From NCBI GenBank assembly GCA_001275005.1, contig JWZX01003285.1, positions 1 through 25,810 of the forward strand: 25,810 nt of DNA, given 5' to 3'. Positions 8,749-15,579 of the stretch are shown here, piece by piece. Numbering within the stretch: position 1 is the first letter of the stretch; the number at the start of each line of letters is the position of its first letter. The notes beneath the pieces were generated by a model. The model saw only the letters and a program-made list of their open reading frames with translations, ran no database searches and had not been told where the DNA came from. This stretch comes from Chrysochromulina tobinii (taxonomy: Eukaryota > Haptophyta > Prymnesiales > Chrysochromulinaceae). The translations under genes were made by a program, and so were the position numbers.

Positions 8749-9383
8749 AAATCTGCCCAACTACAGTCCAGTCTCCAGAGAATAGTTGGCTGTGTGGTCC
8801 AGGAGTTTGATGCGTCAGGTTCGATGGGAAACTGTAACGTGCTGGCCAGAGAATAGTTGGCTGTGTGGTCCAGGAGTTTGATGCGTCAGGTTCGATGGGA
8901 AACTGTAACGTGCTGGCGCCAATAGTGCAATAGAGTAGACGAGAGCTTGTGAGAACCGACGTTGTGTCAAATTTTACGTGTAAAATGAAACAGTACAATC
9001 TCGCGTCGCCCGCGGTGCGGGCCGGTGTGCGGTCCGACATCGGTCTTCGCGTCCTGTACCGAGACCTCGTCTCGAGCATGGTCTCGCGGCGTAGAAAGGC
9101 GTAGAGGGGCTTCTGGGTACTGCTGCCTCGCGCTCGCCTCTACAATGTATACTGAGTTAAATACTGGGATTCGTATATTTGGCCGTATCGAATCGGACTC
9201 AGCGTATTCGGGAGCGTTTCCTCGGGCTCTTAGTGACGAGACTCATAGGAAAATCTATGACGAAACACTAGGCGGATTCTCATGAAACTTGACGAACTTT
9301 TCGCACTTTTCTGTGCATGAGCCAAGCACACTCCCGTCAAGAGGTGTGGTAGGGTGCCTCAGCGATTCACAGGTGATTCACAC
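8749..9383. other. 635-bp gap with a tandem duplication and an A/T palindrome
   Basis: No supported gene is seen between the membrane-protein stop and the transporter start; the short frames here look random. The region holds a perfect 71-bp tandem duplication (8775-8916), a near-palindrome ATTTTAC-GT-GTAAAAT (8971-8986), and CGTAG-containing words around 9090-9106. The transporter promoter must lie in the right part. Confidence 0.5.
8775..8916 (+). repeat. Perfect 71-bp tandem duplication
   Basis: Positions 8775-8845 and 8846-8916 are identical over all 71 bases. Each unit begins CCAG and ends CTGG, so the junction forms the palindrome CTGGCCAG. The first copy starts 27 bp after the stop of the membrane-protein gene, so the duplication may lie in its 3' untranslated region. 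No coding function is apparent. Confidence 0.95.
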
Positions 9384-10658
9384 ATGATTTCACAGCCAAA
9401 GTTTAAGCCTCGACACGGATCTCGGGCTCTGCCTCATGAATGTGGCCGTCGGTGGCCTCGAAAAGTGACTCGTCCGCCACGGTCACGAAGGATGTGGTTG
9501 TGTTTGCTCAAGCATTTTCTGCCGCTCGGCTTGCTGTTTGCCGTGCTACTCGGGCTCACTGTGCCACAACTTGGAGTTTTCGTCGCGAGTCTCAAGGTCG
9601 GTGACTGTGGAGTTGTGCAGACCTTCGCCGTGTGCCTCATTTTCATCATCTCGGGCCTCACGCTCAATACTGACGACATCAAGAAGGCCCTTCGCGCGTG
9701 GCCGGCCATCGTGTACGGCATCATGTCGATCAACTTTCTCACGCCGCTACTGCCGCTGCTTGTGCTCCCATTCATGCCCTTCCTTCCACACGAGTTTCAG
9801 TACGGCTTCCTGCTCTTCTGCAGCATGCCTACGACCATCAATAGCGGCGTCGCGCTGGCAGACGCGGCTGGCGGAAACTTTGCGTGTGCGCTACTGCTCA
9901 CGGTGAGCTCGAACATCATCGGCATCTTCAGCGCGCCCTTCTACCTTTCGCTGCTGCTCAGCCTAGGCGGCGGCGTGACCATCGACGCAATGCCGCTCCT
10001 TGTGAATCTGATGCTCACGCTGCTGCTGCCGCTCGTCATTGGAAAATGCGTGCGCGAGCTGAGCCCGACGGTGCGCTCGCGCGTGAAGCAGCACAAGACT
10101 TTCCTGTCCACCTTATCGTCCCTTTGCCTCATCACCGTGCCATGGATGAAGCTATCCATTTCGCAAGCAACACTCGTCGCGCTCGACGCCGGTTCCCTCT
10201 TCGCGCTGCTCGGGTGTGCGCTGCTCATTCATCTTGTCTACCTTGCGTGCAACTATGGCGTCGCGCGCCACGCGCTGCGGCTCAGCCTTGACATGCGAAA
10301 GTCGCTCGTCATCATGACGTCGCAGAAGACTCTCCCAATGGCGATGAGCGTGCTCTCCTTCTTCCCACAGAGTCTGGGCGAGCCCGGCCTGATCGCCATC
10401 CCTTGCATCATCTCACACCTGGTACAGCTCTTCGTCGACGCTTTCCTCGCTGCCAGATGGGCCCAAGTGACTGTCGACACGCCGAGCGGCCCCGTCTGTC
10501 GATGGCCCCTCGGCCGCCGAGCGCACGGTGAGGAGCGCGCAGAGGACGCGGTACAGCTCACGCGTCACGAGGCCGGTCAGGCCGCAAGTGCTTCGATCTC
10601 GAGCGAGGCAGTCTTGTGGGTCGAGGAGAAAGCAGCAGAGGGGGCCTCGGCCGTCTGA
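9384..10658 (+). CDS. SLC10A7/BASS-type (bile acid:sodium symporter family) membrane transporter
   Basis: The 424-residue product is read from the first in-frame ATG (9384). A second ATG at 9492 would start directly before the first membrane helix and is also plausible. Residues 1-36 are basic and hydrophilic and could be a targeting extension. Hydrophobic segments run from residue 42 to about 360, roughly nine to ten helices. The conserved MPTTINSGVALADAAGGN stretch (148-165) and SQKTLPMAMSVL (313-324) match the two crossover regions of the SLC10A7 / plant BASS4 / fungal Rch1 branch. The C-terminal 65 residues are hydrophilic. Family members move organic anions with sodium, or in this branch influence calcium homeostasis; the substrate here is unknown. 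The stop lies 142 bp before the channel ATG on the same strand, so the genes are tightly packed. Confidence 0.87.
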   Translation: MISQPKFKPRHGSRALPHECGRRWPRKVTRPPRSRRMWLCLLKHFLPLGLLFAVLLGLTVPQLGVFVASLKVGDCGVVQTFAVCLIFIISGLTLNTDDIKKALRAWPAIVYGIMSINFLTPLLPLLVLPFMPFLPHEFQYGFLLFCSMPTTINSGVALADAAGGNFACALLLTVSSNIIGIFSAPFYLSLLLSLGGGVTIDAMPLLVNLMLTLLLPLVIGKCVRELSPTVRSRVKQHKTFLSTLSSLCLITVPWMKLSISQATLVALDAGSLFALLGCALLIHLVYLACNYGVARHALRLSLDMRKSLVIMTSQKTLPMAMSVLSFFPQSLGEPGLIAIPCIISHLVQLFVDAFLAARWAQVTVDTPSGPVCRWPLGRRAHGEERAEDAVQLTRHEAGQAASASISSEAVLWVEEKAAEGASAV

Positions 10659-10800
10659 CGAGCTGATTGGCAATCCAATCTATACTCGAACTTGTGGCTC
10701 GTCGGAACAAAATTTTCGACGCGCTATCTTTTTGTCGACCTCCCACACACACCACACCCCCGGAAGACCGCGGAACGCGGCGCTCCTCATCGGCATTCTC
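10659..10800. promoter_or_regulatory. Short promoter/leader with paired CCAAT boxes
   Basis: This 142-bp gap separates two tandem genes. GATTGG (10665-10670) and CCAATC (10675-10680) form an inverted pair around CAAT, giving a CCAAT box on each strand about 120 bp before the channel ATG. CCAAT is the NF-Y core motif. Function is inferred from position only. Confidence 0.35.
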
Positions 10801-12720
10801 ATGGGCCCGCGGACGGCGGACGTCTATACGCCCGAGCAGCAGGCACGCCCTGGCGTCGACGAGCACAGGTACCGCGAAGTGCTGCAACCACTGCCGCCTG
10901 ACCGAGTACAGGGCCGCGAATTCACATTCAAAGATCTCGAAACCAACCAAAATGAGCAAGCGATCTTGGTGGGCATGACCTTTTACTCAGTGCATGACGT
11001 GGACCCGCAAAAGCAGTGCTTTTCAGCGGAGTTGACCGTCAAGCTGTGGTGGTGGGAAAAAGACAAGGAGAAGTGGCAAGAAGCACTGGATGATTGGAAA
11101 GATGACCGCGTGCGTCGTTTCTATGATGAGGACGGAAGAAAGAAGAACTCTCTGAAGCAGTTCAAGGTTCCAATGCTCGATTTTTTCAACCATCGGGATA
11201 TAGCGGACGTCGGCAAGCCCTTCTGCGAGGTGCGCAAAGCCTGGCCGTCAGGCTTGGTCCTGTACGAGCACCGTGTGCGCGGCACATTCAACGAGGTGTT
11301 CGAGCTCGCTCATTTTCCATACGACGTGCAGGCGCTCACGGTGCAGCTCCGGGTTAAAGAAAAGAAAGACACCGGTATGGGCCGCTACTTCGCCCTGAAT
11401 GCTGAGAAGGATTCGCACGCGCTGAAACCCAGGCTGCAACACAATGTCAAATCGTGCGAGTGGCGACTCTACAAGCCCTCTGCGCTGGCGGGCAAGTACG
11501 ATGAAACCACGGAAGAATTCCTCATCTACGAGGCATACATTTGCCTGTGGCGCCGTCACGAGTGTATGAGCTCGCGACGAACCAGAGACCAACTGCCTTG
11601 CTACTGCCTTGCCCCCTTTTGTGCCCTGCGCCCTGCCGCTTTTCTCACGAGGACGGCCTTCACATGTCACCCTTTCGTGCCACCCTTTCACACTCCAGAC
11701 TTCACATGGAACGTGCTCGCGGTGATGGGGATGATCTCAACGCTCTCGCTCGGTGTCTTTGGGGTGCCCGCATCGGACGGGGATTGCCTGGCCACGCGCT
11801 CAAGCATCGTGCTCACGCTGCTGCTCACGGCCATCGCCTTCAAGTTCGTCTTTGCTGACGCTTTGCCCAAGGTATCCTACCAGACGGTGCTCGACGGGTA
11901 TATGAACACTTGCTTCTTCTTCCTGGCTGCTGTCTTCGTCGAGAACGCGCTCATCTCGCGCTTCGGCGACATTGGCGATGCCGAAACGATCGACAATTGG
12001 TTCGCACTCACGTACATCGTGCTCTGGCTGCTGGCGAACGCGGTCTTCGTGGCCGTCGTGCGCGTGTACGTGCTTCGCGTATCGCGCATCTTGGGCGAGC
12101 CGCTCAACGAGGAGAGCGAGGTGCGCTCCCCGCTCGAGGTGCAGGGGGTCAGCATGCCGTGGCCACATAAATTCCTCGAAAGCCTGTCTCGGTCGTCGAG
12201 ATCCGGGAAAGAGGAGATGAAGGAGACGTACTGGTATGGAGACGCCTCGAAAAGCAGTACAGGCTCGGAGATGCCTCGAATTGCATTCACCAATCTCAAA
12301 GCCGAGCTGGAGCGCGCCAACGAGGCGCAGGCCACGGCGGATGAGCAACTCAAGTCACTACAGCGGGAAGTGGACTTGTTGAAGAAGGGCACCTTGTCCT
12401 TTAATCGGGACAGACCGAGCACGCCGACCCACGCCGACGGCGGCGACACCGACGCATCTTCCCCGGCCATGCGTCCACCGATGAGCGAGGGCGAGGCCCT
12501 GCTCTCGCATCGCCTCGACCAAGCGCAGCGCCAGCTTGCCATCGTGGCCCAGGTCAACGCGGCGGAGCGCGATCTGCAGCTCGCCTTGCAAATGGGCGCC
12601 GGCTCGACGAGCGCCGGAAGCCCACTGGGCGCGTCGAGGAGCTCTCCGGACGTACCAACCAGGGCAAGACAGCCAGGCTTCGCTTCGCCACCCGCATCAG
12701 TCGCCGTCTACAAAATTTGA
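10801..12720 (+). CDS. Pentameric ligand-gated ion channel homologue (Cys-loop superfamily fold) with coiled-coil tail
   Basis: Exons 10801-11563 and 11699-12720 give 594 residues. Residues 50-250 are the beta-rich ligand-binding domain, including YSVHDVDPQKQCFSAELTVKL and the FPYDVQ motif at 172-177 that follows the signature loop; the two flanking cysteines of true Cys-loop receptors are absent. After splicing, RRHEYFTWN leads into M1 (257-278). M2 and the M2-M3 loop are at 286-320, with the conserved LTLLLTAIAFKF and LPKVSYQTVLD. M3 is at 322-340 and M4 at 355-381. Such channels pass ions across a membrane when a small ligand binds. Two oddities stand out. No signal peptide follows the chosen ATG, so a 5' exon may be missing. 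A roughly 210-residue tail follows M4, with a coiled coil at 450-485 and a dispersed-repeat segment; classical members end soon after M4. Ligand and ion selectivity cannot be read with confidence. Confidence 0.88.
   Translation: MGPRTADVYTPEQQARPGVDEHRYREVLQPLPPDRVQGREFTFKDLETNQNEQAILVGMTFYSVHDVDPQKQCFSAELTVKLWWWEKDKEKWQEALDDWKDDRVRRFYDEDGRKKNSLKQFKVPMLDFFNHRDIADVGKPFCEVRKAWPSGLVLYEHRVRGTFNEVFELAHFPYDVQALTVQLRVKEKKDTGMGRYFALNAEKDSHALKPRLQHNVKSCEWRLYKPSALAGKYDETTEEFLIYEAYICLWRRHECMSSRRTRDQLPCYCLAPFCALRPAAFLTRTAFTCHPFVPPFHTPDFTWNVLAVMGMISTLSLGVFGVPASDGDCLATRSSIVLTLLLTAIAFKFVFADALPKVSYQTVLDGYMNTCFFFLAAVFVENALISRFGDIGDAETIDNWFALTYIVLWLLANAVFVAVVRVYVLRVSRILGEPLNEESEVRSPLEVQGVSMPWPHKFLESLSRSSRSGKEEMKETYWYGDASKSSTGSEMPRIAFTNLKAELERANEAQATADEQLKSLQREVDLLKKGTLSFNRDRPSTPTHADGGDTDASSPAMRPPMSEGEALLSHRLDQAQRQLAIVAQVNAAERDLQLALQMGAGSTSAGSPLGASRSSPDVPTRARQPGFASPPASVAVYKI
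11564..11698 (+). other. Spliceosomal intron, 135 bp, phase 1, in frame and stop-free
   Basis: The donor is GTATGAGC at 11564. The acceptor is a pyrimidine-rich tract ending CACTCCAG at 11698. Splicing joins T with AC to make a Tyr codon and restores the usual short link between the last beta strand and M1. The intron is 45 codons long with no in-frame stop, so a naive open reading frame runs straight through it. Confidence 0.85.
12378..12644 (+). repeat. Dispersed repeat, copy B (within the channel gene)
   Basis: Blocks 12378-12392, 12417-12449 and 12619-12644 match the DUF4336 gene at 5661-5675, 5718-5750 and 5758-5783 in the same order and on the same strand. This copy lacks an 18-bp segment present in copy A between GGCAC direct repeats, and has about 170 bp of extra sequence before the last block. 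Here it is read in sense. Confidence 0.8.
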
Positions 12721-12782
12721 AGAAGTACCAACTCGGTTTGTCCCTTATTCGCGTCTTTTTCACGGGCCTGTGTTCACACCGC

Positions 12783-13763
12783 ATGACAGCGAACAGAATT
12801 GCAAGGATATCTGATCTCAATATGCCATCCGACCTACCCGACCTTGATGCTCAGGGATTGTGCGCATCGTGTGGCTCTCACGCAACTGGGCAATATCAGG
12901 GCTCTGACGGACCGTTCCATTGCGGTGCATGCTGGGGCGAGGTGCGAGAGCCCCGGCTGCCTGTGCCGCCAGAGTGGTGGCGCGCAACTGCGGCAGCAAG
13001 TTGGATGGCACGAGCGCTGGAGGCACTGCATCCCTACGAGCTCAAGGTTCCTCTCATGGCGAGCGACGAGACGTTCACTTGCATCACAGACGCGGAGAGT
13101 CGCTTCTTTGCCGGAGTCGGAGCCTCAAAGGTCTGGGCTTCAGCACACCGCCTGTGCCGCTACCTGGACGATGCCGCGAACGACCTATCTCCTGGAGTGG
13201 CCGTGGAGGTCGGCTGCGGCTGTGGCGTGCCCAGTATGCTATTAGCACGCCGTGGCTGGCATGTGACAATGACTGACCTGCCTTGGCTGCTGCCGCTTGT
13301 CGACGCCAACGTTTCTGCCAACTTTGAGCGTGCGGACCCGAGGCGGCCTACGATCGCAGCTCTGCGATGGGGCTGTCAGGAGGATGCTATCGCCTTGAGA
13401 AGCTTGCGGCGTCCATCCCTAGTCCTCGGGGCTGACATCACCTACTTTGAGGAAGATTTCGACGCGCTGCTCACCTCTCTCGAGCATTTGAATGGCCTTC
13501 GGACTCTGATCGCGGTGCAGCACCGCAACGGGTGCCATCTGAAATTTGCGGACAGCGCGCGCACGCGCGGCTGGTTCGTGGAGCCAGCGGTGGTGCGTCG
13601 AATGTTACACGGATACCCGGTCACGCACACGCACTGCTGTACGCGCTGCTCGGTCCTACGGCTTACGCGTGCGCAAGCCGCTGCGGGCCTGCTGCGGCTC
13701 GTGCGCCACGCCGATGGAGCGATGTCAGCCTGGACCTTTACAACAGCAATCACAGATCGGTAA
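12783..13763 (+). CDS. Family-16 (METTL21-type) methyltransferase with an N-terminal CxxC pair
   Basis: The 326-residue product is read from the first ATG (12783), 62 bp after the channel stop; an alternative ATG lies at 12822. Residues 27-50 contain CASC and CGAC, two CxxC pairs 16 residues apart, a zinc-ribbon-like arrangement. Residues 115-280 fit the METTL21 / methyltransferase family 16 pattern: VWASAHRLCRYL before motif I, AVEVGCGCGVPSMLLA (140-155) for SAM binding, VTMTDLPWLLPLVDANV as post-I, and SLVLGADITYFEEDFDALL (212-230) as the acidic motif near the active site. Related enzymes trimethylate lysines of translation factors or chaperones using S-adenosylmethionine. The target here is unknown. 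The zinc-ribbon-like N-terminus is not usual for this family and may bring substrate specificity. There is no membrane segment or signal peptide. Confidence 0.83.
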   Translation: MTANRIARISDLNMPSDLPDLDAQGLCASCGSHATGQYQGSDGPFHCGACWGEVREPRLPVPPEWWRATAAASWMARALEALHPYELKVPLMASDETFTCITDAESRFFAGVGASKVWASAHRLCRYLDDAANDLSPGVAVEVGCGCGVPSMLLARRGWHVTMTDLPWLLPLVDANVSANFERADPRRPTIAALRWGCQEDAIALRSLRRPSLVLGADITYFEEDFDALLTSLEHLNGLRTLIAVQHRNGCHLKFADSARTRGWFVEPAVVRRMLHGYPVTHTHCCTRCSVLRLTRAQAAAGLLRLVRHADGAMSAWTFTTAITDR

Positions 13764-14084
13764 TAACATCGTCGTGGGTGCCAAAAAGGTGAATTTTTTT
13801 CTGTGAACACAACTTCAGCTAGGTTTACCCTATACCCAGAGGTATACCCCTACCGACATTGACAAAAGACATTGACCTCCGACAGTGGTGCTGGTGGCCG
13901 GTGTCAGTGTGAGGTCAGAGGCGACAGAGCACAGTCTTTGAGAGTGAATTTGCAATGGAAAGCCCATCGAGATTGTAATGGAGGAGGGTCGACGGGGTCC
14001 CGCCGATTCAAATGCATAGGTTCCTATCTTCACAGCCAATGTTTATAATTCGACACCCAAGACACCGGACCGGCGTACATACGG
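13764..14084. other. Intergenic region with short repeats
   Basis: This 321-bp gap between tandem genes contains a 6-bp hairpin TATACC-CAGA-GGTATA (13831-13846, counting the fifth C in the loop) and a direct repeat of GACATTGAC at 13855-13863 and 13868-13876. These are candidate regulatory or 3'-end signals, but nothing decides between the two. No RNA gene is seen. ATGs at 14012 and 14039 are in other frames. Confidence 0.35.
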
Positions 14085-15020
14085 ATGCGGTTACCATTAG
14101 CTCGGGGACCCCCGGACCTTCACACAAGACCGAAGAGAACTTGCGAATACTTTTGGCTCCTGTCGGCGATCCGCAAGCCGGCCGCCGAGCGTGAGTCCGT
14201 CGCGGCTCCGATCATGGAATCGGTAACGACCGTGTACCCAAAGCCGCCAGCTGAGGACGCGGAGCAGCAGCCGCCGGTAGAAGACGCAGAGCGGCAGGCG
14301 CGACGTAAGGTCATCGAGGAGCAGGTTCGGATCGCCAGGGAAAGGCAAGCCGCCAATGCAGGATCAGGGCTGACGCGCAAGGACATCGCCCGAAAGCTCA
14401 GTGGCGTGCCCGTGTTCGTCGTGCTCAACGGTGATAAGAACGTTGTTTCGGTCAGGCAAGAAGATGGCGGCGAAACCATATTCTGGCATCTCGAGAGTAC
14501 CAGTGCCGTCGACCATCTGAAGGTTGTCATGGAACAGTCGCCCAATGTGCCTGGGCTGCACGTCGGCGCCATGAGCCTTGCCGTTGCCTTGCCTCTTGTG
14601 CTAGACTGGGATGGTCTCGTAGGGCAAACCCACGCTGGTGATGCCGGCCGCGCTGAGGGGGTCAAGCCCCCATCCGTGCTGCGCCACGTGTTCGTCTCGA
14701 GGCCCGTGGCTGGCATCGAACTCCCCGTCTTCATGTGTGAAGTGCTCCAGACCCCGCTCGCACTGCCCGTCTTCTTTGACCGGCGCGATGTTGCGGCAGC
14801 ATGGGTGAAGAGCGGCCGCGAGCCAGCTGCCTGCACGAATCAGAATTTGATGGTTATCGACCTTCGCAAGCTCGTCACCGACATGCAGACGGACACCTAC
14901 AGCCTATGGTCGACAGTCGTCTTTGTTCCCTCGGGCGGAGCGATGGCGATCCTGGAAGCGCAGCAAGCGAAGAATGCCGCCGCCATTGCCGATGGGGATG
15001 AGCCGCCTCCACTTGAGTGA
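14085..15020 (+). CDS. Tic22-like protein (plastid protein import, intermembrane-space family)
   Basis: The 311-residue product is read from ATG at 14085; a later ATG at 14214 gives 268 residues and begins just before the recognisable part. Numbered from 14214, residues 10-48 are charged and helical, with a duplicated EDAE motif. Residues 52-245 resemble Tic22: LSGVPVFVVLNGDKNV (62-77), FWHLESTSAVDHLKVVME as the first module, then GAMSLAVALPLVL, and ELPVFMCEVLQTPLALPVFFDRRDVAAAW (169-197) as the second. The LPVFF-plus-acidic pattern is typical of the family. Tic22 proteins sit between the plastid envelopes and chaperone imported precursors. No clear signal or transit peptide is seen in either start version, so a 5' exon may be missed. 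It is convergent with the PP2C gene. Confidence 0.75.
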   Translation: MRLPLARGPPDLHTRPKRTCEYFWLLSAIRKPAAERESVAAPIMESVTTVYPKPPAEDAEQQPPVEDAERQARRKVIEEQVRIARERQAANAGSGLTRKDIARKLSGVPVFVVLNGDKNVVSVRQEDGGETIFWHLESTSAVDHLKVVMEQSPNVPGLHVGAMSLAVALPLVLDWDGLVGQTHAGDAGRAEGVKPPSVLRHVFVSRPVAGIELPVFMCEVLQTPLALPVFFDRRDVAAAWVKSGREPAACTNQNLMVIDLRKLVTDMQTDTYSLWSTVVFVPSGGAMAILEAQQAKNAAAIADGDEPPPLE

Positions 15021-15579
15021 GCGAGCCGAATAGGAGATTGGACTCGACGGGGACCAAGTCACTGACTCAGGTGGACTTTCATCGACTGACAGCCACACTG
15101 CGGAGGTGTCGACCTGCCACAATTGAATGTTCCGACTGCACTGAACAGTAGTATACATTTAGGAGGTGCCCGAGGGCCATGCGTCTGTGACGGGCCTGTC
15201 GCGGAGTCCCGCGCCGCGCACACCGTCAAGCTGTGCTCTGTGGGTGTGATATTCGACGGCGAGCGCACCCCGGTCCCCGCACGCCCGGACCGGTCCCGTG
15301 CCGCGGGCCCCATGGTCCGGATGGTGCGGGCGTATCATTTCTCACGTTTAAATGCGCATTGTCGTATGTGCGATTGACCCGGCGTGCCGACTGCGTGTGG
15401 GTTCGGGTGTGTGAGAGCCGGGGGGCGCGCGCGCATGAAATCGCATAAATTAGCGCGGTCCATGCGCGGTGTGTCTGTTACATACCTCACACTCGGTCGG
15501 CCCGGAAGGCGGAAGCGCCGGATCTATCGATGACGCGTGACGCACATGATGAGCACGGCGGTATTGATGCCGGCCGCGC
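15021..15579. other. Convergent intergenic region
   Basis: This 559-bp stretch lies between two convergent genes and should hold both 3' ends. An 8-bp perfect inverted repeat (CGCGCATG at 15431-15438, CATGCGCG at 15462-15469) surrounds a 23-nt loop. GC-rich CCGG words cluster at 15270-15320. No supported ORF or RNA gene is seen. Confidence 0.4.

Noticed and set aside
8775-8916. tRNA-like GGTTCGA box in each 71-bp unit
   Set aside because: The word resembles a B box, but the following bases do not pair as a T-stem, and no acceptor or anticodon arm can be drawn.
9025-9285. 86-codon frame in the gap before the transporter
   Set aside because: Composition looks random, there is no recognisable motif, and it starts near repeats and palindromes.
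10528-10800. Upstream extension of the channel frame into the transporter gene
   Set aside because: The extension overlaps the transporter 3' coding end, has no ATG before 10801, and contains no signal peptide.
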